A stretch of 64,000 nucleotides of DNA from Piezodorus guildinii (Eukaryota; Arthropoda; Insecta; Hemiptera; Pentatomidae). Below, piece after piece: positions 11,440 to 21,965 of this stretch. The position numbers and the translations under genes were made by a program. Numbering within the stretch: position 1 is the first letter of the stretch; every line of letters begins with the position of its first letter. The stretch is taken from contig CM041292.1 of assembly GCA_023052935.1 (NCBI GenBank), forward strand, positions 77,819,669-77,883,668, read 5' to 3'. The notes under the pieces are model-generated. The model was not told the DNA's origin, made no database searches, and worked only from the letters and a program-made list of their open reading frames with translations.

Positions 11440-11705
11440 TTTCTTCATGAATTCCTTCAATATGAAGGTTTCCTCCACCTAACTCCTGCCAGAGCAGGTC
11501 TTTCCATCTCTGCCGGTCCATCGCGTCCTCCGGCAGTCCCCTACCGGCCATACTCTCCGCCACTCTATCCTTCCATCTAATAGGGGTTCTTCCTCTGTCT
11601 TCTGCCATCCGCCTCCCAACCCAAAATAATTTTTCGTGACCGATTGCAAGCCCATTCACTTCACATGGCCGTACCATCTTAGCCTCCTTTTTTCCATCAT
11701 CTCAA
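11440..11705 (-). pseudogene. LINE reverse transcriptase C-terminal fragment
   Basis: On the minus strand, EKRRLRWYGHVK, then in a shifted frame GRRMAEDRGRTPIRWKDRVA and MDRQRWKDLLWQE. This is the typical basic tail that closes RTE-like and related non-LTR reverse transcriptases (RLRWYGHV ... GRP..RW.D.V ... DR.RW). An internal frameshift or small insertion lies between the first two blocks. The copy is 5' truncated and abuts the start of an R2 repeat. It is a relic, not a gene. Confidence 0.65.
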
Positions 11706-12891
11706 AGATATTGTGCTTTTTCTACTAAAACTTTGTATATTAGCTTCCTTTTTTTGTATTTATTATTATTTTATTTCGAACCATTAATGCATGTACAACA
11801 TCGTATCAAACATACCCCTTTCCCATACTTAACCCCATCACATTCTGATCATTTGCAGATTATCGCGTTCTTTTTTACAAGTCTACCATAGTTGACATAT
11901 CAATAAAAAACTAATATTCTCCAACAGTAACTTTTAAAATATTTATATTGATTCCTCAGATAATGTCCTTTTGTTCTATCTTTCAATGAAGAAGGAATAG
12001 AATTTTGCGATCTCTCCAACAATTTTATACAACAAGGCCCTCAAGAGAATCTCAACATAATAGCATTAATGAAAAATCAAAACATTATGTTGAATCCAAC
12101 ACCTTTTTACTTTCACTCACCTATACATGAAATGTATATATGGAATGTATTGTGATCGTAAAATTTATATTTCAAGCAAAATTAATAACTTGTGGCAAGT
12201 TTTTATTTGACCAAACACATAACATTTTCCTTTTCACAATAATGATTAATAAATAATTTTTATAATCAGAAGTATAAATCGAACTCATCAATTATACCAT
12301 TTTTGAGTGATCATAATGGGTGTATTTATGGTTTAAGTGGAAGTACCACAGGTATGTATTAAAGAGAAAATAAACATTGAAAAATGAGCCAAATATATTT
12401 TATTAACCTTCAATTCTTGAAAATTTGTTTAATTTCGATTATAATAACAGAGAAACTAGACGTGCACATCGCCCTTTTCCGTGATACGGGTAGGTGAAGT
12501 TTTAGATAAACCAAACAAAAATTATTAGACCAATGTTATAAATTAACAAAGTCTTGCTAGATATTTCAGTTATAGATCATACGTAACAATTTTCTTTCAC
12601 AAGACTTGACCGCTCACAACAGGCACCTTCATCATTTGAAGCGGCCATTTTAAAACATAATGCACCACTGCCTTATTTATTATTCCATCAGCGTGTACTT
12701 CACAAAGTTGGCGATGAATAACAATAGCAATTGCAAATGAAAATCTAATCAATCACTGATCGCATCGAAAAATTTACTCTGGACAAAGAAAATACATAGT
12801 CTGCAGTCGGATGCTTACTAATCGTATTCATGGACTCGTTAAAGGAAGAATGGAACACGTAAATAGTGTTAGTCGATTCGTCGTCATGGCA
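11706..12891. other. AT-rich sequence with a small R2 remnant
   Basis: At 12,112-12,170 the plus strand reads ACTTTCACTCACCTATACAT and a following segment that is the reverse complement of the R2 3' end (minus-strand remnant). The rest shows no recognised feature. Confidence 0.45.
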
Positions 12892-13084
12892 GTAAAACAT
12901 TCTTAGTTATGCCGTCCTTCGGTGGTGTCATTAAAAGGTGATCCCGAGCCTGTAGGATGTCCGGTACTCGTTAAAGATCCATATCGTAATTAAACCTAAA
13001 TAGGCAAAATTTAGGATTCCCACTGTAGCATCGTGTCATTAGTCACAGCAGCATAAAGGGACGTTAAATAAATAAACAAACAAA
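12892..13084 (+). repeat. tRNA-derived SINE family S, 5'-truncated copy 1
   Basis: Starts within the body (CTTAGTTATGCCGTCCTTCG) and runs to the family 3' end CCCACTGTAGCATCGTG, then TTAAATAAATAAACAAACAA tail. The tRNA-like head seen in the copies at 25.3, 28.6 and 29.8 kb is missing here. Orientation is plus, the others at 25-30 kb are minus. Confidence 0.7.
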
Positions 13085-13805
13085 AATTTAGGAATTGTTA
13101 AAAAAAAGTTGAAATTATTTTAACGAAATACATTCAGTTTCGTTGGAAACATATGTCTTAATTTAAATAATATAACAATATAAAATTGTTTGTACAATAA
13201 ACATAAGATATTATTTTTTCTAAAAGTTGTAGCTTACCAACGGTACATTATACATGTACGTATATGACTGTTAAAAAATAATAATAAAAAAATTACATAA
13301 ATAAAATGTTAGCTCTTTTTTTCCAATGTCAAATTCTTTTTCATCTTGTATACTTAGTTGTTTTTTATCAATGATGATAAGATAATATGGTTAATTTTTT
13401 TAAATTTACAAAAGTTAAGGTAGTTTAAAGGAAAAAATTCCGCATTCAAGTCCTGTCAGATTTATAAATCAGAATAAAACATGCATGGTATTAAAGAACA
13501 TTAAATTCTACATCGTTGTAGCGAGTTTAATAAAAATCGACAGAGCCGTTATTAAGAAAATCGTAAAATGTGCAAAATACATGGTATACAGTGCTCTTCT
13601 AGTAGGCAGATTTTGATAAAAATGTTGCTATAACATCTCAGGTATATAAAATACGCTTCTAAAATATGGAATTTCAGTTTTATACAATTTATCGTATTTG
13701 AGCTCAGGGGACCCTAAAAAGTTTATTTCGGGTGAAAAATCGAATTAGAATTTTTTTTACGATCGTTATATTTTCCTTTAATGTATATTTCATACATAGG
13801 TAAGT
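13085..13805 (+). repeat. Dispersed repeat R2, plus-strand copy
   Basis: Shows R2 landmarks in order: CAGTTTCGTTGGAAACATATG, CTTACCAACGGTACATTATA, a TCCTGTCAGATT segment (cf. CCCTGCCAG), GTGCAAAATACATGGTATA, ACATCTCAGGTATATAAAAT and the end TACATAGGTAAGT at 13,793-13,805. The AGGTAAGT is followed by CCCC instead of GAAAG, so the last bases differ. The 5' terminal TCTGGTGCGC is not seen. Confidence 0.65.
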
Positions 13806-13811
13806 CCCCTG

Positions 13812-13919
13812 TGCTCAAGTTATGGAGTACCGGGGACAGCGGAGCACATCATTGCGAACTGCTCCGCCTTTGGGGTCCAAATTAAACAGAGAGAAACCGG
13901 TCTCCTCTATGTAGTGTAG
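13812..13919 (+). pseudogene. LINE ORF2 C-terminal zinc-motif fragment
   Basis: The frame starting at 13,812 reads CSSYGVPGTAEHIIANCSAF before stopping at 13,917-13,919. This matches the C-terminal zinc motif of I- and R1-like LINE ORF2 proteins and lines up with CRTCKCPLTVEHIIMDCKAF of the intact LINE at 46-52 kb (Cys, EHII, Cys-x-AF). Only this short 3' part remains. Confidence 0.6.
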
Positions 13920-14216
13920 GACAGTGATTTTCCTCAGCTAGGGTCAAATGAAAATTATCAACTTTGTCTATCATTTGTTCACAGGTGTAAAACTTGAATT
14001 GGCCCAGCACCTTACAACGTAGTGAGAACTGGACGGGATCGAGAAAGACCACCTCCGAGAGAAGGAGAAGCTGTAGAGATGGTCACCGAGGAGAGGACAG
14101 AGTGAAAATAGCTGAAAGGAAAAAGTAAGAACTTAATTTTCCAAAATTTTTATAGATAGTATCTCAGAGGTAAGTACAGTAGAAATAGTGGATATAATTA
14201 GTTGACCGTTGAGAAT
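13920..14216. other. No recognised feature; purine-rich patch
   Basis: The plus strand is purine-rich around 14,033-14,130. No ORF of interest. Confidence 0.35.
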
Positions 14217-14511
14217 TACTGAAGGAATTAGTCCGGGTGGCGGTCATTAAATGAAACAACTGAATAGTTTTAACTATTTTATTGTTTGCCAACGTTTCGA
14301 CCCCCATTGTGGGTCATCATCAGGGCGTCTGGTAGGTGAGTGGAAACTGATTTCAGTATTCAGAGTTTATTCTGATTTCAGTTTCCACTCACCTACCAGA
14401 CGCCCTGATGATGACCCACAATGGGGGTCGAAACGTTGGCAAACAATAAAATAGTTAAAACTATTCAGTTGTTTCATTTAATGACCGCCACCCGGACTAA
14501 TTCCTTCAGTA
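14217..14511. repeat. Perfect long palindrome (134-bp arms, 27-bp spacer) with hammerhead-like core
   Basis: The arms 14,217-14,350 and 14,378-14,511 are exact reverse complements by base-by-base reading; the spacer is 27 bp. On the plus strand the right arm holds CTGATGA (14,405-14,411), a U, a GACCC/GGGTC stem with a 7-nt loop, then GAAAC (14,430-14,434). CUGAUGA-stem-GAAA is the catalytic core order of hammerhead ribozymes, which are known from Penelope-like elements and retrozymes. The extra U before the stem departs from the canonical core, and I could not confirm stems I and III or a cleavage site. The left arm carries the same core on the minus strand (14,294-14,323). It may be an inverted pair of Penelope-like terminal sequences; that is inference. 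Confidence 0.9.
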
Positions 14512-14603
14512 CAGTAAAAATAGCAAAACAATTATATTATAGACAATAAATGAGGAAAAACAGATAAACCTATCCATCACACCGGGTCAGGATTCGTTGA
14601 TGG

Positions 14604-14660
14604 GAGAAATCTTTTAGAAAGATTTCTCATATACCAAGTTGAATAGGGGTTTAGAACCCC
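14604..14660. repeat. Two adjacent short perfect hairpins with TAG loops
   Basis: GAGAAATCTTT-TAG-AAAGATTTCTC (14,604-14,628, 11-bp stem) and GGGGTT-TAG-AACCCC (14,646-14,660, 6-bp stem). Both have the same 3-nt loop. Function unknown. Confidence 0.6.
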
Positions 14661-15594
14661 CCAGCCACATTCAGGAAAAGTTCCTCCAACCAGTTTAGAA
14701 AGCTCCTTTTCTTAACTTTGATGATTACCAGGAGTGTAAGAAAAATGAGAGGGAAAAATGATCCTTGTTCATTTATAAATAAAAATATTAGAACGGGATA
14801 AGGAATAAATAAAGCATTGAAATGAATCAAAAATGTTAATAGATTTGTAATCTTTATTAATGTATTTTATTACATAAATGTAATATCATAAATTTGAATA
14901 ATAAATAAACTGAACCTTAATAATTTTGTCATTTTGTTTAATGTCTAATACCCGGTATACTTAAATAGGAAAACAAGCCGAACAGTTAAGAGTTCAGGAA
15001 AATAAAACAAATATTTGAATAAGGTTTTTGCAAAAATACACTAATATCATACCATTGTTAATATGTTGATGTAAGTGTATATATGTGTGTATATGCATAT
15101 ATATATATATATATACATATATGTGTGTGTGTGTATATATTAATTAATAATAATAAATTATTTATTTATTCTAGAACAAGAACCTTCAGAATAATATTAC
15201 AGAAAAATTAAATTAGAATTTCAATGTCTTGGAGTAAAAACACAAAAAAAAAAATTAAAGAAGGAAAATTATTTTAAAATATCAGATTCAGCCATATCCA
15301 ATTAGCAGTGGGCCGAAACAATTCAATAAATGACTGCAAGACCGAATTTTCAAATTTACAACTGTCCTTGCGGATTCGCGATATTAAAAATAATAATTTA
15401 ATTCTAACACAGACGAATTCGTTTAGTATAGTAGGGCCTAAAATCTAACATTTAGACATTAGAAAAATTCCTGATTATTAGAAACTAAAATTATAACAAA
15501 AATTTGCTTTTGAACAAACAAAAACCAACATAAAATGCAAAATCAATACGTAAATTGTAGGAATAATTTTTTTTAAAAAAAGCTTTCAACTTTG
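14661..15594. other. AT-rich sequence with mixed (TA)/(TG) microsatellite
   Basis: An imperfect TA/TG dinucleotide tract occupies about 15,074-15,140. Otherwise nothing is recognised. Confidence 0.5.
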
Positions 15595-16035
15595 ACTAGA
15601 TATATATTTTGCTATTTAAGATTTGTGTTCGGTACCTCGAGACGGTCGCATGTATCCCACCTCTACAACGAGTTAAAGTGGTTATCCCCAACCTTTCGAA
15701 GACAATATTTCCTTGGATCATTCCTTTATCAAACCATCAACTCCCACTATCCATTTTATGTCTACAGCCTTCTGGTATTTAAATCCTCAACCCATCACCA
15801 GGAAACAAGATCCCGTCTGTCCGACCTCCACACTCCTTCCCATAGAACCAAAAAATATGATTGCTCTTTTTTAGCCCGTTTACTGCCTTATGTAATACTC
15901 TCCCTTCAAACATCCGACATGCTCCTTCCCTACCATCGTTTAAATCCCTCCTCTTTCAATACTTCCATTCTCTCCAGTCCAATGGAAGCTAATTTTTATT
16001 ATGCCAATTTATGTGAGGTGAATTGTTATATACTT
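15595..16035 (+). pseudogene. 5'-truncated LINE, C-terminal domain of ORF2
   Basis: The open frame carries RRSHVSHLYNELKWLSPTFR, then RRQYFLGSFLYQTINSHYPF and SDLHTPSHRTKKYDCSF followed by FLARLLPYVILSL. This is the C-terminal region found after the RT in CR1/Jockey-like LINEs (LxWLxxxxRRxYF ... P.HRT...). No ATG begins the frame; it opens with TTG at 15,592, so this is not a gene start but the point of 5' truncation, near 15,620. The stop is at about 16,036. The region downstream is its 3' UTR, duplicated in tandem (16,068-16,603). With an uninterrupted frame, this is a fairly young insertion. Confidence 0.65.
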
Positions 16036-16067
16036 TAATGAGATGTAAAAGATCTATTTTAGGTTAA

Positions 16068-16603
16068 TTCTTATTTATTTATTTCTAGGATATGTACATA
16101 GAGATGTCACAATGACCTTTTATTTTATTTTTTCTTCTTTCTTTTGTTATGTAAATGTAGTTATATATTGTTTTAGGCCAGATATAAATTATTATTTTGT
16201 TCATTAATGTTACTCTTAAGGGACATTGTCCCAGAATAAAGTTTATTTTCTATTCTATATTCTATATGCTCCCTCGCAAGAAATCGTCTCTCCCACCATC
16301 ATTACCAGTACTATCCTTAAGAACTTCACAATCATTTCTTATTTATTTATTTCTAGGATATGTACATAGAGATGTCACAATGACCTTTTATTTTATTTTT
16401 TCTTCTTTCTTTTGTTATGTAAATGTAGTTATATATTGTTTTAGGCCAGATATAAATTATTATTTTGTTCATTAATGTTACTCTTAAGGGACATTGTCCC
16501 AGAATAAAGTTTATTTTCTATTCTATATTCTATATGCTCCCTCGCAAGAAATCGTCTCTCCCACCATCATTACCAGTACTATCCTTAAGAACTTCACAAT
16601 CAT
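16068..16603 (+). repeat. Perfect 2 x 268-bp tandem duplication in a LINE 3' region
   Basis: Units 16,068-16,335 and 16,336-16,603 read identical. Each starts TTCTTATTTATTTATTTCTA and ends AACTTCACAATCAT. Each unit includes AATAAAGTTTATTTTCTATT, a polyadenylation-signal-like AATAAA followed by ATTCTAT repeats. They directly follow the LINE ORF end at 16,036, so both are likely part of its 3' UTR. Confidence 0.92.
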
Positions 16604-17029
16604 GTAATTTAGGACTATGTCAGATCATTTTATACTCGAAGTGACCAAAGCGCTAGGAGGGTAAGCGGATAGCGGGTTGTCAAGCGGGGATGGAAGGGGA
16701 GGCTGCAATTTATCGCATTCTATGAAAGTTGTTCTCTCTCGTTTATTTCGAAAGTTTGATGAAAAAATACATAAGGGACGCAACAGAACTATTACATTAA
16801 AATATTGTAGTGTTTATAACAGAATAGGAAAAAATTAATGTAAAGTTAAATCGAACAGCTGAGGCGGAATTTCATTCTTTATTCGTGACGCTGGATTCTT
16901 ATATGTATAGTTAAAGGACAAAAGAACTACATCAACTTTACATACAAGCCAACACTTATTAATCATCTTCCACTTTTTTATTCATCTTCGTAGCCTTTCT
17001 GAAATATTCTGTAGCCGTTTATTGGAAAT
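16604..17029. other. No recognised gene; short GC-rich patch
   Basis: A patch at about 16,650-16,712 (GGAGGGTAAGCGGATAGCGG and following bases) is much less AT-rich than its surroundings. The 3' part resembles the flank upstream of mariner copy A (CACTTATTAATCATCTTCCA). Confidence 0.4.
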
Positions 17030-17625
17030 AATGAAGCTAAAAGTGTATTTTACGAGTTTAAACTCATTCGTAACGGAGTCCGAACGGCAGAAACATCAAC
17101 GAAGATGTGGGGCGAGGACAGTATAAGAGAGTGGAAGGACTTCCTTCTTTGATGGCGATATTCTTCTAGTTTTGATGGAATGAAATCTCAGAACAACTGT
17201 TAAAAACTTGCGGAGAAAGTTAATGTACACTGTTGGATTCCTCAATCATTAAACAACCGCCAAAAATAGAATAAAAAAACAGCGTTATGAAATTTGTGCC
17301 TCATTACTTTGTCGAAAAAAAGAAAGATCCGACAACAGGTGACGTTCTGGATAGCGGTTCGGCAGAGGAGAAGCAGCACATTTTTCAAAGCTTCCAACTG
17401 ATCAAAAAAAGGTGATAATTACTCTTTGTGGCCATTATATAGTTTGATTCACTACAGCTTTTCGATTCCTGGCGAGACCATCAATGAATTGTATTGTAAC
17501 CTAATTGACGTAATGCATCAGAAGTTGTTAGAGCTTGGTTATAAGATTATAAGATTTACAAGCCCTACTCTCAAAACCTATTGCCAATGGTTTACAATTT
17601 TTTAGACACCTAGACCACTTAAAAA
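17030..17625 (+). pseudogene. Decayed mariner transposase (copy C)
   Basis: Shifted frames give VYFTSLNSF-like sequence (from an eroded FYEFKL block), LRTTVKNLRRKL, QRYEICASLLCRKK, SGQRFGRGEAAHFSKLP, KKVIITLCGHY (cf. KKVIVTVWW), a LLELGYKI segment and a final NFL/FRHLDHL-like block near 17,600. Order and spacing parallel copy A at 705-1,665, with large internal deletions, among them the CDEKW and HDNARPH regions. Not functional. Confidence 0.65.
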
Positions 17626-17639
17626 AAATACTAAATTTC

Positions 17640-18560
17640 AATTTTGTTTTCTTCTCTTATTATTATTTTTTCATGATTAATCGCGGTGCTCTGATACTAA
17701 AACTAATTAATTTTCTTCTTTCTCTTCAAAGATAACTGATTTATTGAATTAAAAAAGTTCTAATCGGTCGCCATTTTGAAACGAATTGCCTTATATTATT
17801 GTCGACGTGTTAATATTTCATCGGATGCTCTGATATTTTCGAAAAAAATCGGTAACTAGTTTCAGAAAAAAACCGCGATAGCAAAAGCTTTTTTTTTTTT
17901 TTGTTTGTTTGTTTTGGTTTATTATTTTCAATAATGAACCTTTGTAATCAACCAAAAAATAAAAATAAACCCCTCAAAATGTAAAGAGCATACGTTTCAA
18001 GATAAGTAGATCCCGAATAATGAATACAAAAAAAAAAAAAAAAAAAATCCGTTTGTCCGACGTACGCCGTCGGCGTTTTCTACGAAACTACTGGACCGAT
18101 TTTTTTGGCACTTGGCACACAAATATTAGTACATCAAGCGATGATCCTAATACCTAGACGTTGAAATACGCCGATAAGTTTTAAAATGGCTACCATTTAA
18201 ATATGATTTAATTCAATAACTAAGTTATTTTTGAAGCTGGAAAAACATTTGTTAGAGTTTTTTAACAAAGAAACCACGAATAATTATTAAAAAAAAACTG
18301 ACATTGTATCTATAAATACGCTTATAACTCAGCTATTTTTTAAAATAGAGAAAATATTGTATCGAGTTTTAGAGACGGTACATCGCTATTAATTATAAAA
18401 CAGAAAACAAATTGAAATTTCACCTATATATACGCCCTTAACTCAGTTATTTTCAAGATAAATGAATAAATACCCAAAAGTTGTTAGTGCTATTCGATAG
18501 AGAATTAAATTTTCTACAAAAAAAAAAAAATTATAAAAAAATAACCATTAAAGTCGGTTT
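17640..18560 (-). repeat. Dispersed repeat R1, inverted copy 2
   Basis: The stretch 17,912-18,035 is the reverse complement of 4,925-5,040 (TTGGTTTATTATTTTCAATA, then AATGAACCTTTGTAATC and CATACGTTTCAAGAT). Next come CGACGTACGCCGTCGGCG and CTACTGGACCGATTTTTTTGG, the counterpart of the CCAGTAGTTTCGGAG block of copy 1. Internal CTCAGTTATTTTCAAGAT-like motifs (near 18,325 and 18,440) mirror the repeated TAACTGAGTTA motifs. The part 17,640-17,890 contains a similar block in the opposite sense, so the copy is rearranged or composite. Confidence 0.6.
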
Positions 18561-18836
18561 AGAAAAAGCAGAGATAGATCGTTTGGAAATTAGCATTGGT
18601 AATTGACCATTTTTCTTTGATTATTTATTTCTTTTTAAATTAGTTAATTGCCTATGAGCAGCTATATAAACTGATATATCCTAATATAGTTATTTGGAAA
18701 TAATAAACCATTGTGTAATAATTTGCAGCGTTTTCTTCTTTTTAAATCACAATTCTGCATTATTTTCTGGACAACCGATAATGATCATGATGAGCAGCAT
18801 GGATTTTTTTTTTTTTTTTCTATGGTTTCAATGTAG
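18561..18836 (+). promoter_or_regulatory. Upstream region of the host exon (promoter or intron end)
   Basis: AT-rich flank of the GC-rich exon block. A pyrimidine tract (T-run at about 18,806-18,822) followed by TTCAATGTAG could be a splice acceptor at 18,836, in which case the coding exon has an upstream 5'-UTR exon; alternatively transcription starts within 18,840-18,910. I see no clear TATA box at a convincing distance. Confidence 0.3.
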
Positions 18837-19010
18837 TACATAGATTCATACGAAACGTGAAGAATGCAATTGCGCTAATGTGCGAACGTATAGATAAAGA
18901 CGAAGACGGAAGCGGTGGCTAATAAGGCGGAGGATATTGAAACTGTATTGCCCCCACCATGGGAAGGGTCGATAGGGAGCCAGTCGGAGCTGAGGCATGG
19001 AGGGGCCGCC

Positions 19011-19190
19011 ATGGTGAGCTCTCTGCAATGCTACGTCTTCGCCATCCTGTCCCTCTCGACTCTTCTCGGGGGCCCCGGACCTGCGGGGGGCGTAGCCCCA
19101 CAGTACAACACCAACCTCTGCGATTTCCCCGCCTGCGCCTGCCCTAGGCCCTACAGCAAGATCACCTGTGTCTGCGACCACAAGATACAG
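19011..19190 (+). CDS. First coding exon of a secreted or membrane protein with LRRNT-like cysteines
   Basis: Sixty codons from ATG 19,011 (context GGCCGCCATGG, an optimal Kozak match) to CAG at 19,190, followed directly by GTACCTTC, a plausible splice donor, phase 0. Residues 1-29 look like a signal peptide: MVSSLQCYVFAILSLSTLLG, then a small-residue stretch ending GGVA. Residues 37-55 hold C-x4-C-x-C-x8-C-x-C, which fits the N-terminal cap (LRRNT) of extracellular leucine-rich-repeat proteins; the repeats themselves would be in later exons. The block from about 18,900 is GC- and CpG-rich in an AT-rich window, typical of a conserved host exon. The frame is open upstream to 18,915 without an ATG. 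I do not recognise the gene. The frame continues only 11 codons past the donor, supporting splicing. Confidence 0.7.
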
Positions 19191-20879
19191 GTACCTTCAT
19201 CTCAAAGGTTTATCTATTATTAATATCAAAATATTTTTTTTTTTTTTTTACCAAACTATATCGGCCCGATAGTTCAGAGTACAAAATATATCAATATAAA
19301 CAAAAAATTAGAAATGGAATTATTATTTACATATTTATTTTTACAAAATAATTAATCACATGCGGAAGCCAAACCCTTACATCAGAGAAAATTTATTTTT
19401 TCTTCAATTATGTATTTTACAAATAAACATTTCTATAATTTACGAATTAAACGAAATTTAAATAAGGGATAGATCACATCGTAAGTAATCACAAATTAAA
19501 ATACAACACCGCTTAAAAATAAGAATTGTAAATGATTTGATATTCGCTAAAATTTTGAAAATATATTTCTCTATTTCAACTCATCCTCAAATGAACATTC
19601 TTTATCATTAATCCGTTCATCTGGTAAATAAGTTATTTATAAACTTATTACTTGAAAATGTTTATTGTAAAAATCAACGATTTATTGTATAAGATCTATT
19701 TTATTATTAATATACGAAAACAGTATTTTGGTGATACAGAAGAATGCTGAAGATTTTTTTCTTTTAATTTTTAGCACATATCAATTCTAAATGTAAAACC
19801 TCCAAAAATATTTTTAATATATTTAAATAATTAGTTAAGAACTAAGAATTGGTAAAAAACATTGACTCCAAGATATTATTTTATTAAAATAAGGGAATCA
19901 ATTAAAACTATAGTCCTTTAAATGTAGGAAAATTTTTAATGATGAACTGAAAATAAAGTTATTTATCGGTATGGGCTTATATAAAAAATTATCAAATATA
20001 TTACTATGCTTCAGAGTAAAATTGATTTCATTTTTCATAATTGTAAAAATAAAATCATGAATAAGCGAAAAAAAAAAAAATTTGAATCAGGTCGAGTAAG
20101 ATATTTTCAGATGAAAGTCAATAAAAAAACCAGATAAAGAAAAGTGATAGCAGAGATAAGGATGACGGATCCATCCGATTCAAACTGCGCAATAACCTTC
20201 AATACTCGGAATAAATAATTAAATATACATTAATAATAAATAAATAAAGAGGGGGTAAGATGGAGGGGAGGGGAACGTTTCCATAGGGGCTGTTGACGTT
20301 ATCTAACCGGCTCAATGGGTTCAACTAAATCACCGCAGGCGGTAACAGTAACTTAACCTCGCTTTGCCTCCATTACCTAACCACTGTTAACCTAATCATG
20401 AGCGAACGTGTTCCCTCAGGGTTGAGTCATTTAAACGACAAATACAGGGTGTAATGGAATATAAATCGCGTCAAGGAACGATGTCATTAAAAAGGAATAA
20501 GTAAATAAAACCTTAAAATAAGCCATCGTGGGAATAAACACCGGTCAAAATAAAGCACGGTAAATATTTACTTGTTTAAACTAATGTTATACATTTTATA
20601 AACCGTCACTGAGATTTAAGACAAGTTCTTGTGTACCTTGTTAAAATGAAGCAAACCGAGCTTTAACATTTTATTGTAAACAATTTTCAAATATTTTGTT
20701 TTATTTTACAAAAATTAAGACCCTTCGACCACTTAGGACATTAATTTTTACACATTAAATTTATAAACTTAAACACCCATTGAGTGCCTACAAAAAAAAA
20801 AAAAATAAAAAAAAAAAGTTACAAATGAGATCGCAGTGACAATATTTTTTACTCTTAGTTAAAAAAAAACATTTTCTTC
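19191..20879 (+). other. Presumed intron 1, 5' part
   Basis: AT-rich and noncoding after the splice donor at 19,190. A less AT-rich patch at about 20,245-20,440 (purine-rich GGGGGTAAGATGGAGGGGAG at its start, then TAACCT-type motifs) lies apart from any recognised repeat and might be regulatory; that is only an inference from composition and position. Confidence 0.4.
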
Positions 20880-21965
20880 AGTTCTTGGATAGCTTCATTA
20901 CTATTACCACAATCCCATTTTTATAGCAAACATAAAAAATAAATAACAATTAATACAGTAATCGTCCTAATTGAATATAAATTTCAAATAATTCTATAAC
21001 AGCAACCAAAATCCTTTATATAAAAATAGAAAATATTAAAATAAATCCTTATACAATAATCTTCTAATTAAAGTATATAAACATAATTATATAAAAATAG
21101 GTCGAAATACCTTTGTCTTTGAAACACCTTCCTCTTTAGGACACCTAATTACATCACCTACAGAACCTACGCACGCGACTATTCAACACATTATGAAACA
21201 ATAAAAAAATAAGTAAATTAAATAAATAACTATAGCCAGTTTGACTTAGAAAAATTTGATGTTTCCGGATTAATTTTATAATTTCGTGTAGCCAAGAATG
21301 ATTAAAAAATTGTATAGTTTTAAAATTAGATATTTACATTTCAACAAGATTGAAGACGAAAAAATTACGTAGTCTCAATATTTTACTTATAGGCACAAAA
21401 TTACCTGAGAACTCAAGAAAAACTTTTATGTTTAAGGAGGATAATCAAAATCATTTTTTTCAATCTCGGCTAAGCTTAATTACTATTACCACAATCCATT
21501 TTTAGAGCAAACAATGAAAAATAAATAACAATCTAAATACAAGTAATCAGTCCTTTAAAATTTTAATATAAAATTATCCGATAAACTAGTAATTATCATT
21601 ATAAAACAGGTCAAAACACAAAGATGACGCCTAAGTATATCACCTACAGAACTAAACATGCGACAGTTCAACACATGACCACAATAAAAAATATAATTAA
21701 AGTCAGATTGACGTTAGAAAATTTAGAATACAAATAGAAAACAGTTTACGAATTATTTTTATATTTTCGAGTTCGCCAAGAATGCATGAAAAACTTTGTG
21801 TAGTTTTAAAACTGAAATTTACATTTCAATTAGACTTGAAGACCAGAAAATTACGTAATGTCAAAATTTTACTTATAGGCTTAAAATTATAATAGAATAA
21901 TTATAAATTAAAAAATAATTAGTAATTTTTATATTTAAGAAGGATAATCAAAAGTTTTAATCGTC
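20880..21965. repeat. Diverged tandem duplication of about 550 bp
   Basis: Two adjacent stretches share a series of landmarks in the same order: CTATTACCACAATCC (20,901 and 21,483), AAATAAATAACAAT, ACATCACCTACAGAACC / ATCACCTACAGAACT, TTTACATTTCAA with a following GACTTGAAGAC or GATTGAAGACG, ATTACGTA, ATTTTACTTATAGGC, and GGATAATCAAAA (21,439 and 21,941). Offsets shrink from 582 to about 503 bp, so indels are many and the duplication is old. Confidence 0.7.

Noticed and set aside
18915..19010. Upstream extension of the host exon reading frame
   Set aside because: The frame opens with GTG, has no ATG before 19,011, and the ATG at 19,011 has an optimal Kozak context followed by a signal peptide.
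18846..19181. Minus-strand ORFs of 111 and 60 codons opposite the GC-rich exon
   Set aside because: Antisense shadows of a GC-rich coding exon; no start context, signal or splice site supports them.
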